Assembly: GCA_017301975.1 (NCBI GenBank)
Contig: JAFLEI010000001.1
Coordinates: forward strand, 62,001-126,000
Direction of reading: 5' to 3'
From: Verrucomicrobiota bacterium
Lineage (GTDB): Bacteria > Verrucomicrobiota > Verrucomicrobiia > Verrucomicrobiales > Verrucomicrobiaceae
DNA: 64,000 nucleotides
The translations under genes and the position numbers were made by a program. Numbering within the stretch: position 1 is the first letter of the stretch; every line of letters starts with the position of its first letter. The notes beneath the pieces were generated by a model, which was given only the letters and a program-made list of their open reading frames with translations, was not told the origin of the DNA and ran no database searches. Below are positions 26,847 to 36,237 of the stretch, piece after piece.

Positions 26847-27548
26847 ATGACCATTTCACCTTTGAAACCCTCCCATTCCCTCGTGGAGCAGGTCTGCTCA
26901 CGTCTGGCGCGTCAGCTGCGCGATGAGGCGGACTCTGGCGACGGCAAGCTGCCGCCAGAGCGCCTGATGGCCGAGCGACTGGGCGTGAGCCGCACGGTGT
27001 TGCGCGAGGCCACCAAGAGGCTCGAACTCCAGGGTCTGCTGGAAATCCGCCACGGCAGCGGCATTCGCGCGGTGAACCGGCTGCACAAACCGCTCAGCGG
27101 TTCCTTGTCGATCCTGCTTCCCGATCTGCCGGAGCGCCTTCGCCAGTTGAGCGAGGCCCGTGCCGCCATCGAACCTGAGATTGCACGGCAGGCCGCCCTG
27201 AAGGCCAAAGCCACCGATGTGAAGCAGCTGCGGAGCATTCACGAGCGCCTGCTGGCAGCTGAAGCGCACGACGAAGCCGTGGAGGCAGACATCGACTTCC
27301 ACCGCACGCTGGCCCGCATCGCCGGCAACGAGATCTTGAAACTCATGCTTGAATCGCTGGCCGATCTTGGGCGTGAAAGCCGCCGTGTCACGATTGGCCA
27401 TGTCGGCAGGCAGCGCGCCATCGACCACCACGCCGCCATCCTGAATGCGGTGGCTGCGCACGATGCCAACGCCGCCGCCAAGGCGATGAAGCATCACATG
27501 GACGAAGCCGCACGCGATCTGGCTGCCAAAGCGAAAACCAAACGATGA
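26847..27548 (+). CDS. GntR-family (FadR subfamily) transcription regulator
   Basis: The 233-residue protein has an N-terminal winged helix (KLPPERLMAERLGVSRTVLREATKRLE, residues about 32-57) and an all-helical FCD ligand domain. The metal-binding His/Asp positions of FCD can be seen in DIDFHRTLARIAGN and in HHAAILNAV. It overlaps the PSCyt1 gene by 4 bp and heads the operon that continues to about 35.5 kb. FadR-type regulators usually respond to organic acids or sugar acids, which fits the beta-helix and dehydrogenase genes downstream. Confidence 0.9.
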   Translation: MTISPLKPSHSLVEQVCSRLARQLRDEADSGDGKLPPERLMAERLGVSRTVLREATKRLELQGLLEIRHGSGIRAVNRLHKPLSGSLSILLPDLPERLRQLSEARAAIEPEIARQAALKAKATDVKQLRSIHERLLAAEAHDEAVEADIDFHRTLARIAGNEILKLMLESLADLGRESRRVTIGHVGRQRAIDHHAAILNAVAAHDANAAAKAMKHHMDEAARDLAAKAKTKR

Positions 27549-30478
27549 AAACCACGTTCTTCATCCTCCTTGCAGCGGCTCCGGCTCTGGCTGTGGATTT
27601 CAACCAGGACATCCGCCCGCTGCTGCAGCAGCACTGCGTCGAGTGCCATGGCGAAAAGAAGCAGAAGGGCGAGCTGCGCCTCGATGCCAAAATCTTCGCG
27701 TTCAAAGGCGGTCACGAGGGGCAGGCCATCGTGGCGGGTGACACAGCCCAAAGCCTGTTGCTGCAAAGAATTAAATCCACCGATGACGACGAGCGCATGC
27801 CGCCGAAAGGCCGGCCTCTTTCACCCGCGCAGATCACCTTGGTGCAGGCGTGGATTCAATCGGGGGCCTTGTGGCCCGAAAACGCCGCTGACAAAGCTGC
27901 CGCCGTGGACAAGCGCCTCCAGCATTGGTCCGTGCAGCCCGTGAGAGCAGTCAAGGGCGCCTCCATTGACTCGCTGATTCATGCGAAGCTTGCCGAGAAA
28001 AATCTCTCGATGTCGCCCGCAGCGGACCGTCGCACCTTGATCCGCCGCTTGAGCTTTGATCTGGTCGGCCTGCCGCCGACACCGGAACGCGTGGAGCAGT
28101 TTGTGAAGGACGAGTCACCCAAGGCCTATGAAAAGCTGGTGGATGAGTTGCTGAGTTCCAGCCAGTACGGCGAGCGCTGGGCACGGCACTGGTTGGACAT
28201 CGCGCATTACGCCGACACCCATGGCTTTGAGCGTGACCAGCTGCGCCCGAATGCATGGCGTTATCGCGACTACGTCATCGCATCGCTAAACGACGACAAG
28301 CCCTACGATCAGTTCATTCGCGACCAGATCGCGGGAGATGTGATTGCGCCCAATGATCCGCAGGCCGTCATCGCCACCGGCTTCCTCTCCGCAGGTCCTT
28401 GGGACTTTGTGGGGCAGGTAGAAACCAAAAGTGACATGCTCAGGCGTGCCGCACGGGCCGGCGACCTGGATGATATGGTCACTCAGGTCATCACCTCGAC
28501 CATGGGCGTCACGGTGAACTGCGCGCGCTGTCATGATCACAAGCTCGATCCCATCAAGCAGGAGGAGTACTACAGACTGTGGGCCGTTTTTGCCGGTGTG
28601 AAGCGTGGAGATCGCGAGGTGGACAGCGCAGAAGCAAAACGCATCTCTGGAGAGAAAGCGCGTCTTGCCCAGGAAATGGCAGCAGCGCGTGCCCAGATCG
28701 CGAAACTAGCCGGCGAGGGTCTCAATCTTGCCGACATGATCGGCGGTGGCGTCAAAGGTCGGGGCATCGACCTGCGCACCGGCAATCTGACGACCGCCAA
28801 AATCGGCTACCATCGCGACATTCAGACGAACCGTCTGCAACGCATCGAGTGGCCTGCTGAAGTGAAGGATGCAGAGCGCTTCGTCGCCTGGGTCTTCGTC
28901 CCGGATGGTCGCAATCCCGTGCCGGTGGCTCCCAAACTGGAAGTCAAAGGGCTGCCCGCCACCAGCGGCCACACCTGGGATGCCATTCGCAACGGGCCGC
29001 TGAACGCGCAGCGCAGCACGAAGATCGGTGGCGTGGATTACGCCGAGAAAGAGCGCTCCATCCTCGGCTTGCACGCCAACAGCGGGATCACCTTTGATCT
29101 CGCAAAGATTCGCCAGAGCAACGGCCTCGGCGTGATGCATTTCACAGCCGCTCTCGGCTTCGGTGCCGACGCGAGTGCCGCAGCCTCACGCGCAGACTTC
29201 ACCGTTTATGTGGATGCCGAGCGCAAGTTTCAGAAGCTTAAAATGCGCAAGGATGAGTTCATCCACTTGGACATAGCCATTCCTGCCACAGCGAAAACCC
29301 TCACACTCATCGCCACCGACGGCGGTGATGGCATCGGCAGTGACCTCTTGTTCCTCGGAGATGCACGGCTGGTGCCCGATGTGGAGCACAGCCGGCTCAC
29401 GGACGTTGAGCAGGAGCAGTTGAAACAGCTGCGGATTCTAGCGGTCAAACTCGACGCCTCCCTCAAAGCTCTGCCCGAACCGGCCAAGGTCTATGCCGTC
29501 ATCAGCGAAGTAAATCCTCCCGTGATCCAGGTGCAGCGGCGTGGCAATCCCGAAGACCCGCAGCAGGAGGTGCAGCCCGGTGCTTTCGCCTGGGCCCATC
29601 ACTCCAGCATGGATTTCGGAACCCATGCGACACCCGAAGGCGAACGCCGCCGAAGGCTTGCCGAATGGATCACCCATCCTGACAATCCTCTCACACGTCG
29701 TGTGATTGCGAACCGCCTCTGGCATCACCACTTTGGCCAGGGCATCGTCACGACACCCAGCGACTTCGGTCTGGGCGGCGACAGGCCTTCGCATTCTGAA
29801 CTGCTCGACTGGCTGGCCGATGAATTTTCGCGGAGCGGCTGGTCGTTAAAGCACCTGCACAAGCTCATCGTCATGAGCGCCGCCTATCAGCAGCAGTCCG
29901 CCTCCCAAAATGAAACAGCAGCTCGTCTGGATGCCCAAAATCGCCTGCTCTGGCGGCAGAACCCGCGCCGCTTGGATGCCGAGTCCGTGCACGACGCCGT
30001 GCTGAGTGTCGCAGGCACCTTGAATCCCGCCATGGGCGGTCCCGGCTACCGTGATTTCAATTTCACCGAAGCCTACGCGCCCATCTACGACTACATCACG
30101 CCTGACAAGCCCGCACTGTTGCGCCGCAGCATTTACCGTTTCGTGGTGCGCACCACGCCGCATCAGTTCATGTCCACGCTCGACTGCCCTGATCCCGCCA
30201 ATCTTACCCCAGCTCGTGCGCAAACCACCACCGCACTGCAGGCGCTCACGCTGAGCAACAACGAATTCATGCTGCAGCAGGCCAGAAGCCTCGCTGCTCG
30301 CATCGAAAACGAAACAGACTCTCGTGAATCGGCCATCCGCCGAGTCTTCGCGCTCTGTTTCCAACGTCCCCCCACGGACGAAGAGCTCACTGCTTCCACT
30401 CGCCTCGTCGCCGAACAAAACCTCTTTGCCCTCTGTCGCATGCTCATCAATGCGAATGAATTCGTCTACCTCGACTGA
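27545..30478 (+). CDS. PSCyt1/DUF1549/DUF1553 cytochrome-domain protein
   Basis: This 977-residue exported protein has the large architecture typical of Planctomycetes and Verrucomicrobia. A short signal is followed by a planctomycete cytochrome C domain with heme motif CVECH (in LLQQHCVECHGEK, residues about 31-43). DUF1549 follows (RRLSFDLVGLPPTPE, then a second CxxCH, CARCHDHKLDP, at about residue 323). The C-terminal DUF1553 begins near RRLAEWITHPDNPLTRRVIANRLWHH. The function of the family is unproven; these proteins are usually paired with DUF1501 proteins, as here, and are linked to polysaccharide use. Confidence 0.92.
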   Translation: MKTTFFILLAAAPALAVDFNQDIRPLLQQHCVECHGEKKQKGELRLDAKIFAFKGGHEGQAIVAGDTAQSLLLQRIKSTDDDERMPPKGRPLSPAQITLVQAWIQSGALWPENAADKAAAVDKRLQHWSVQPVRAVKGASIDSLIHAKLAEKNLSMSPAADRRTLIRRLSFDLVGLPPTPERVEQFVKDESPKAYEKLVDELLSSSQYGERWARHWLDIAHYADTHGFERDQLRPNAWRYRDYVIASLNDDKPYDQFIRDQIAGDVIAPNDPQAVIATGFLSAGPWDFVGQVETKSDMLRRAARAGDLDDMVTQVITSTMGVTVNCARCHDHKLDPIKQEEYYRLWAVFAGVKRGDREVDSAEAKRISGEKARLAQEMAAARAQIAKLAGEGLNLADMIGGGVKGRGIDLRTGNLTTAKIGYHRDIQTNRLQRIEWPAEVKDAERFVAWVFVPDGRNPVPVAPKLEVKGLPATSGHTWDAIRNGPLNAQRSTKIGGVDYAEKERSILGLHANSGITFDLAKIRQSNGLGVMHFTAALGFGADASAAASRADFTVYVDAERKFQKLKMRKDEFIHLDIAIPATAKTLTLIATDGGDGIGSDLLFLGDARLVPDVEHSRLTDVEQEQLKQLRILAVKLDASLKALPEPAKVYAVISEVNPPVIQVQRRGNPEDPQQEVQPGAFAWAHHSSMDFGTHATPEGERRRRLAEWITHPDNPLTRRVIANRLWHHHFGQGIVTTPSDFGLGGDRPSHSELLDWLADEFSRSGWSLKHLHKLIVMSAAYQQQSASQNETAARLDAQNRLLWRQNPRRLDAESVHDAVLSVAGTLNPAMGGPGYRDFNFTEAYAPIYDYITPDKPALLRRSIYRFVVRTTPHQFMSTLDCPDPANLTPARAQTTTALQALTLSNNEFMLQQARSLAARIENETDSRESAIRRVFALCFQRPPTDEELTASTRLVAEQNLFALCRMLINANEFVYLD

Positions 30479-30497
30479 TTCGGTCAGCCCGCTTCCC

Positions 30498-31856
30498 ATG
30501 ATGAAATCAATCATTTCACTTTTATTCGGACTGCTTGCGCCGCTCTCTGCCGTTGAGGTGGATGCATCGCTGACGCATGCTTCCACCTGGACCGAATCCT
30601 GGCCCGACACGGGACCTCTCGAAGTCAAAGGTGCAATTTGGAACGACGCCATTCAGGCCGCCCTCGACAAAGACAACGCCGTCCATCTGCCGAAGCGCGA
30701 TCAGCCCTACTACCTCGATGGCCCGCTCATCCTGAAGTCCGGTCAGAAACTCACGGCAGATGCAGACGCCGAGATCCGGCTGAAACCCGGCAGCAACACC
30801 TGCATGGTGCGCAATGAGCACATGGTCGGTTTTGCGGACCAACCTGTGCCTGAAGACACCAAGCCCGACACCAGCATCACCATCGAAGGCGGCATCTGGA
30901 CGACGCTGGCGAACGGCGTGAAAGACGGTAATGGCAACCAACGTGGCGCATCGTCAAAGAAAGATCCAGTGCCCGGGACGCATGGCGTTATCCTTCTCCA
31001 CAACGTGCGTCATGTGACGGTGCGTAACATCACCGTGCGCCAGAGCCGGGCCTTCGCAGTGCATTTGGCCAACGTCACTGATTTCACCGTCGATGGCGTC
31101 ACGCTGGATCGTCACGGGCGTGACGGAGTGCACGTGAATGCTCCGGCGAGCCATGGACTCATCCGTCGCGTGAGCGGCGTCTCGCATGATGACACCGTCG
31201 CTCTGAACGCCTGGGAATGGAAAAACTACGCTCCCAGCTTTGGGGCCATTCATCACATCGTCATCGAAGAGGTTCACGGCTCGCCTGATGGCGTCCCGTC
31301 GGCAAATTCCATCCGGCTGCTTCCCGGCGTGAAGCGCTTCAGTGATGGCACCACGCTCGACTGCCCCATCCACGACATCACTTTGCGCAACATTGCCGAC
31401 ATCCGTGACTTCAAGCTCTACGATCAGCCGAATCTCGAAATCGGACGCGACAAAGACGCCAGCGCAGGCATCGGCACGCTGCGCGGTATCGTCTTCGAAA
31501 ACCTCACCTTCAAACGTCCCGGCAGCATCCAGGTCCACGCCAACGCTGATGGCCTGATCGTCCGCGGCGTGAAGCTGAACTTCCCGCTCGCAGCAGATTT
31601 TCGCCTCATCGAACTCGGCCCCAAATCGCAGACCTACAAACGTAAGGCGGACGACCCGGCCACCTGGACCGAAATCTTTTCCCCCGACCTCAACTGCACG
31701 GTGCGCAATCTAAGCGTCTCCGGCGTTCGCCAGCAGGAGACAAAAACCGATTTGCCCATCGATCAGGTCGTCAAAGTCATCGAGCTGAAGCCCAATCCTG
31801 ACTATCCCAAGACCACGCCCCAGGGAGGCTCCGGAAAAGGCATTTGGATTCGCTAA
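30498..31856 (+). CDS. Exported parallel beta-helix protein, pectin-lyase/GH28-like fold
   Basis: The 453-residue protein starts with a signal peptide (MKSIISLLFGLLAPLSAV). It then carries repeated short beta segments with inward-facing residues (ITIEGGIWTTL, VTVRNITVRQSRAFAVHL, FTVDGVTLDRHGRDGVHV, GLIRRVSGVSHDDTVAL), the layout of right-handed parallel beta-helix enzymes. The D-D-T-V-A-L turn resembles a catalytic loop of GH28-like proteins, but I cannot confirm catalysis. It sits between the PSCyt1 and DUF1501 genes, so a carbohydrate substrate is likely. Confidence 0.8.
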   Translation: MMKSIISLLFGLLAPLSAVEVDASLTHASTWTESWPDTGPLEVKGAIWNDAIQAALDKDNAVHLPKRDQPYYLDGPLILKSGQKLTADADAEIRLKPGSNTCMVRNEHMVGFADQPVPEDTKPDTSITIEGGIWTTLANGVKDGNGNQRGASSKKDPVPGTHGVILLHNVRHVTVRNITVRQSRAFAVHLANVTDFTVDGVTLDRHGRDGVHVNAPASHGLIRRVSGVSHDDTVALNAWEWKNYAPSFGAIHHIVIEEVHGSPDGVPSANSIRLLPGVKRFSDGTTLDCPIHDITLRNIADIRDFKLYDQPNLEIGRDKDASAGIGTLRGIVFENLTFKRPGSIQVHANADGLIVRGVKLNFPLAADFRLIELGPKSQTYKRKADDPATWTEIFSPDLNCTVRNLSVSGVRQQETKTDLPIDQVVKVIELKPNPDYPKTTPQGGSGKGIWIR

Positions 31857-31863
31857 TTCTCCT

Positions 31864-33303
31864 ATGAGTACTCACTTCACAGGCCCCTCACGCCGCGACT
31901 TCCTCCAAAAAATCGGCGGCGGTTTCGGCAGCATCGCCCTCGCTTCCTTGCTGGATCAGGACGCTCAGGCCGCGACAAATCCGCTTTCCGCCAAGCGACC
32001 TCCCTTGCCTGCAAAGGCTCGTGCGGTGATTCAGATTTTCTGTCCCGGCGGACTCAGTCATGTGGACTCCTGGGATTACAAGCCGGAGCTATCCAAGCGC
32101 AGCGGCAAGCCCTTCGATCCGGATGGCAAGATGCAGTTCTTCGCCTCCAAGCCGGGCAACTGCCAGGGCAGCTACTGGCCCTTCCGCCAGCACGGGCAGT
32201 GCGGTCGCTGGATCAGCAATCTCTTCCCCAAGCTCGCGAGCTGTGTCGATGACATGGCCTTCATTCACTCCATGCAGAGCAAAAGCGCGTTGCATGGCCC
32301 TGCCATGTTCATGGCCAATACCGGCTTCATCCTGCCCGGCTTCCCCAGCATGGGCGCATGGGTCACTTACGGTCTCGGTAGCGAGAGCGAGAACCTGCCC
32401 GCGTTTGTGGTGCTGCCTGATCAACGCGGCCTGCCGCCCGGGGGCGTGATCAACTGGGGCGCTGGCTTTCTTCCCGCCGTGCATCAGGGAACAACCTTGC
32501 AGACCGATGCCGAAAAGCCGCCCATCGCCGATCTGTTTCCGCCCAAAAGCTTCGCGCAACTGCGCGGCGAAACCGAACAAACGAGCCGCGATTTTCTGCA
32601 AACTCTCAATCGCGCGCATGCCGCCGAACGTGCGGGCAACACGGAACTCGAAGCTCGCATCGCTGCGTATGAACTCGCCGCACGCCTGCAGCTTAGCGCG
32701 CCTGAAGTCACCGACCTGCGCGGCGAAACGGACGTCACCAAGCAGCTCTACCAGCTCGATCACGAAGATATCGGCTCCTTTGGCCGCCAGTGTCTTCTCG
32801 CCCGTCGCCTCGTCGAGCGTGGCGTGCGCTTTGTGCAGATCTACTGCGGCGCAGAAAACACCACCGCGAAAAAAATACGCCCCAACTGGGACAGCCACGA
32901 AGATCTGGTGCGTGACCACGGCTACTGGGGGCAGGTGCTCGACACCGGCGCTGCAGCCTTGCTGCGCGATCTCAAATCTCGCGGCATGCTGGACAGCACC
33001 CTCGTTATCTGCACCAGCGAATTCGGCCGCCAGCCTGCCGCGCAAGGCAAGGGGCGCGACCACAATCCCGGCGCCTTCACCGCCTGGATGGCCGGGGGCG
33101 GCATTCAGGGCGGCACGGCCTATGGCAGCACCGACGACCTCGGCTCCAAGGCCGCAGAAAACCCCGCCTACTGCTACGATCTCCACGCCACCGCATTGCA
33201 CCAGCTCGGCATTGACCATGAAAAACTAACCTTCTACAACAACGGCATCAACCGTCGGCTCACCGACGTGCATGGACACGTCATCAAAGATATTCTCGCA
33301 TAG
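31864..33303 (+). CDS. DUF1501 family protein with Tat-type signal
   Basis: The 479-residue protein has a twin-arginine leader (SRRDFLQKIGGGFGSIALASLL) and belongs to DUF1501, related to sulfatase/alkaline-phosphatase folds. Conserved blocks are IQIFCPGGLSHVDSWDYKP, GPAMFMANTGF, GRQCLLARRLVERGVRFV and STLVICTSEFGR with GRDHNPGAFTAW. It is nearly always encoded beside a PSCyt1/DUF1553 protein, as here. The start is 8 bp after the beta-helix gene. Catalytic activity is unproven for the family. Confidence 0.93.
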   Translation: MSTHFTGPSRRDFLQKIGGGFGSIALASLLDQDAQAATNPLSAKRPPLPAKARAVIQIFCPGGLSHVDSWDYKPELSKRSGKPFDPDGKMQFFASKPGNCQGSYWPFRQHGQCGRWISNLFPKLASCVDDMAFIHSMQSKSALHGPAMFMANTGFILPGFPSMGAWVTYGLGSESENLPAFVVLPDQRGLPPGGVINWGAGFLPAVHQGTTLQTDAEKPPIADLFPPKSFAQLRGETEQTSRDFLQTLNRAHAAERAGNTELEARIAAYELAARLQLSAPEVTDLRGETDVTKQLYQLDHEDIGSFGRQCLLARRLVERGVRFVQIYCGAENTTAKKIRPNWDSHEDLVRDHGYWGQVLDTGAAALLRDLKSRGMLDSTLVICTSEFGRQPAAQGKGRDHNPGAFTAWMAGGGIQGGTAYGSTDDLGSKAAENPAYCYDLHATALHQLGIDHEKLTFYNNGINRRLTDVHGHVIKDILA

Positions 33304-33322
33304 GTTCTCACTGCATTTCCAC

Positions 33323-34306
33323 ATGTCCCAACCCCACATCGCCATCATCGACTGGACCACCTCTCCACAAGGTGATCCTGAATCCACCATCGAACGCCAG
33401 ATCATCGGCGGTGCCGCACGCGTCACCCGCACGCTCTGCGAAACCGACGCCGATTTGACCGATGAGGTCTGCGGCGCCAACGCCATCATCATCTGGCACA
33501 ACATGCCGCTCACGGCCCAGGGCATCGCCCGGCTGAAGAACTGCCGCGCCATCATCCGCAACGGTGTCGGCTTCGACAGCGTGGACGTCGCTGCCGCACG
33601 CGAGCGTGGCATCGCCGTGTGCAACGTGCCGGATTATGGCACGGAAGAAGTCGCCGACCATGCCATCGCTCTCGCCATGGCGCTGTGCCGCCAAATCCTG
33701 CCGCTGGATGCCGAAGCCAAAAAGCTCGGCTGGAACATCCGCGTCACGCCGAAACTCCGCCGCCTCAGCACTCTCACCTTCGGCATCGTTGGCCTGGGGC
33801 GCATCGGCACCGCAACGGCCCTCCGCGCCAAAGCCCTCGGCTTTCGCGTCATTTTCCACGATCCCTACCTTCCCAACGGGGCCGACAAAGCCGTCGGCAT
33901 CACCCGAGTGCGCACCCTCGACGAGCTTCTCACGCAAACGGATGTTCTCTCGCTGCACTGCCCTTTGAATGAGGAAACACGGCATCTCATTGCCGAGCGT
34001 GAACTCGCCCTGCTCAAACCTTCCGCTTTTGTCGTGAACACCGCCCGTGGTGGCGTCATCAAGAAAACCGCCATCCTTGCTGCGCTGCGCGAAAATCGCA
34101 TCGCCGGTGCCGGGCTCGATGTCATCGAAGACGAACCACTTCGCACCGCAGACGAAGCCGCCACGCCCAATCTCATCGCCACCTGCCACGCCGCTTTTTG
34201 CAGCGTGGAGAGCAAGATCGAAATGCGCAGCACCTCCGCCCGTATCTCCCTCGCAGCTGTGCGCAATGAGGCGCTAGAAAATGTGGTGAATGGCGTTTGC
34301 TCCTGA
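33323..34306 (+). CDS. D-isomer-specific 2-hydroxyacid dehydrogenase (PGDH/CtBP-like)
   Basis: The 327-residue NAD-dependent dehydrogenase has the Rossmann motif GIVGLGRIGTATALRAKALG (residues about 150-170). The catalytic Arg is in VVNTARGGVI, Glu follows in EDEPL, and the terminal His is in CHAAFCS. The start at 33323 gives the expected MSQPHIAIID opening; the longer frame overlaps the DUF1501 gene. It would interconvert a 2-keto acid and a D-2-hydroxy acid, fitting a sugar-acid pathway in the GntR operon. Confidence 0.9.
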   Translation: MSQPHIAIIDWTTSPQGDPESTIERQIIGGAARVTRTLCETDADLTDEVCGANAIIIWHNMPLTAQGIARLKNCRAIIRNGVGFDSVDVAAARERGIAVCNVPDYGTEEVADHAIALAMALCRQILPLDAEAKKLGWNIRVTPKLRRLSTLTFGIVGLGRIGTATALRAKALGFRVIFHDPYLPNGADKAVGITRVRTLDELLTQTDVLSLHCPLNEETRHLIAERELALLKPSAFVVNTARGGVIKKTAILAALRENRIAGAGLDVIEDEPLRTADEAATPNLIATCHAAFCSVESKIEMRSTSARISLAAVRNEALENVVNGVCS

Positions 34307-34325
34307 ACAGCTCCCCCGACCCCTC

Positions 34326-34931
34326 ATGAATCTCCGCCCCTTTTTCGCCGCTTCCCTCGCACTCACTCTCGCTTCAGCCGCTCTGGCCCAGGAAACCAAA
34401 CCGCTGCTGCACGATCACGTCCTGCCAGTCCTTGCCGCGCCAGATTTCAAGACACCTCTGGACTCCAGTTTCAGCATTGCCAAAGGCAAATGGACACCCG
34501 AAGGCGGCGTGCTGAGCGTGCTGGATCTGCCCGAGCAGAAGCACATTCCCGTGCTTCATCACAAAGTGGGTCTCGCCAGCGCCACCATCGAGGTGGAGTT
34601 CCTGATCGAAGGCACGGGCAGCTTTCTCGTGGGCTGTGATTCCAGCAAACATGTGGGCCGTGTGGTGGTCGGTGCCGCAGGTTTGAGCATCGCGGAAGAC
34701 TCCGTGGCGCCCTCGCACACCATTGCCAAGCTCCCCATGGCGGTGAAGCCAAACGAATGGCACAAGCTGCGCGTCGAATGGCAGGGCGATCAAATGGCTG
34801 CGAATCTCGATGGCCAGGAACTCAAGGCACAGCATCCGTATTTTGCGACATCGAAGGCCCGAAGCTGGCTGGCTGCCGGTAAGTCCGTGAAGGTGCGCAA
34901 TCTCAAAATCAGTGGTGAGTCGAAGCCATGA
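34326..34931 (+). CDS. Secreted LamG/DUF1080-like protein, copy 1
   Basis: The 201-residue protein has a signal peptide (ASLALTLASAALAQ) from the ATG at 34326. It is a single jelly-roll-like domain with FKTPLDSSFSIAKGKWTPEGG near the start, the WHKLRVEWQGDQMAANLDGQEL core and a terminal VKVRNLKISGE strand. This is the pattern of DUF1080/3-keto-disaccharide hydrolase-type domains. It overlaps the next gene, a relative, by 4 bp. The exact substrate is unknown. Confidence 0.75.
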   Translation: MNLRPFFAASLALTLASAALAQETKPLLHDHVLPVLAAPDFKTPLDSSFSIAKGKWTPEGGVLSVLDLPEQKHIPVLHHKVGLASATIEVEFLIEGTGSFLVGCDSSKHVGRVVVGAAGLSIAEDSVAPSHTIAKLPMAVKPNEWHKLRVEWQGDQMAANLDGQELKAQHPYFATSKARSWLAAGKSVKVRNLKISGESKP

Positions 34932-35524
34932 GGCAGCTCGTGTGTTTGATGCTTTTGCTGGGCATTCAGCTCCATGGGGCCGAAGTGAAGACTTTGCTCG
35001 AAGAGAGGTTTGCTGATGGCCTGTCCAAAGAATGGTACTGGGGCCTGGGCACCTGGACGGCCAAGGATGGCATCCTGCGCGGTTTTGAGTCAGGCCCGCG
35101 CCGCCATGGACCTCTGAAGGTGCGCAAATTTCCGCTCAAGGATGGCATCGTCGAGTGCGAGTTCCGCCTGGAGGGAAAAGCCCAGTTTGCCGGCATCATC
35201 TTCAATGGTGCCCAGGACCGTGGGCACATCGTGCACCTGGTCATGAGCATCCGTGAGCTGCGCATCCTGGCGCACCCGAAAAAAGGCGAGAGCACCGAGC
35301 TGCTGAAACAGCCCAATGCTCTGGCTGCTGGCGTGTGGCATCAGGTGAAAATCGTGTTCAAAGGGGAAACCATCACCGCCACGGTCGATGGCAAGACCAT
35401 CACCGCAGCCCATCCCTGCATCGCCGAAGAAAAGCTGACCTTTGGCCTGGGGGGCGAGTCTGGCGGTCCCGAGGGCGAAAAAGCCGGGGCCTTGGAGTTT
35501 CGCGGGCTCAAGATCAGCGGCTGA
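34928..35524 (+). CDS. Secreted LamG/DUF1080-like protein, copy 2
   Basis: The 198-residue exported protein is a distant paralogue of the preceding gene. It has GLGTWTAKDGILRGFESGP, a central IVECEFRLEGKAQFAGIIF, WHQVKIVFKGETITATVDG and a final LEFRGLKISG. The signal peptide is MRQLVCLMLLLGIQLHGA. It ends the GntR-headed run of genes, and its 3' end overlaps the convergent membrane-protein gene by 11 bp. Confidence 0.75.
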   Translation: MRQLVCLMLLLGIQLHGAEVKTLLEERFADGLSKEWYWGLGTWTAKDGILRGFESGPRRHGPLKVRKFPLKDGIVECEFRLEGKAQFAGIIFNGAQDRGHIVHLVMSIRELRILAHPKKGESTELLKQPNALAAGVWHQVKIVFKGETITATVDGKTITAAHPCIAEEKLTFGLGGESGGPEGEKAGALEFRGLKISG

Positions 35525-36137
35525 CTCGGCAGCGGCGGCGGATGATCACCGCCGCGATCGTGGCCCCCACCAAGTTTGAAACAAGGTCCCAGCCTGTGTT
35601 TTCATAGCCGCCGACATTGGTGTTGGGAATCGTCAGCACGGCGATGAACTCGATCACTTCGTTCAGCGCTCCAAACCCCATGCCCGCTGCCGCGCAGAGA
35701 GTGAGGATGCCAAAGGTGGGGCGCACAGCCCCGCCATCTGGCTGCCGCAGCGCATGGCTCAAAATGTGCCAGCAGGACCAGGTGGTGATGCCAAAGCCGT
35801 AGGCGTGCACGATTTGATCGTATTTCAGCAGGTTGGGGATGAGCCACGCGCTGTAGAGCACCTCATTGTTGCCATTGTAGGGCCAGCCGGAGGGCAGGGG
35901 GCACAGGCCCCCGGCCATGTGGGCCAGCCCCCACAGCGAAAAGGCCCACAGCAGGGACGTGGTCAGCCTCACGCTGCGGTGGACGGCACCGATGACGCTG
36001 ATCAGCACAAGCATGACCACGATGTAAAAAATGAACTCGCGGTTGCCTTGAACCACGGCTCCCATAACAGCAGCGAGCATGTAGGCGGCATTGAACAGGA
36101 CGACTGGCAGCAGCTTCGCGGGAGGGTCAGAGGGCAT
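35514..36137 (-). CDS. DUF2238-like integral membrane protein
   Basis: The protein has 207 residues from the ATG at 36137 (the frame is open further upstream but without conserved sequence). About six spans are visible. The block YDQIVHAYGFGITTW and the GFGALNEVIEFIAVL plus YENTGWDLVSNLVGA segments match the DUF2238/YjdF family, whose acidic and histidine residues in the membrane are conserved. Function unknown. Confidence 0.8.
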   Translation of the reverse strand: MPSDPPAKLLPVVLFNAAYMLAAVMGAVVQGNREFIFYIVVMLVLISVIGAVHRSVRLTTSLLWAFSLWGLAHMAGGLCPLPSGWPYNGNNEVLYSAWLIPNLLKYDQIVHAYGFGITTWSCWHILSHALRQPDGGAVRPTFGILTLCAAAGMGFGALNEVIEFIAVLTIPNTNVGGYENTGWDLVSNLVGATIAAVIIRRRCRVSR

Positions 36138-36237
36138 GCGGTGCACATGCAACGCCTGGCCGGGCCTTTGGCAAGAGCTTCCTGCTACACCGGTTGACTG
36201 GCACTCTGTGTGCTGCATCCTAGCGCACCCCTCCCGC

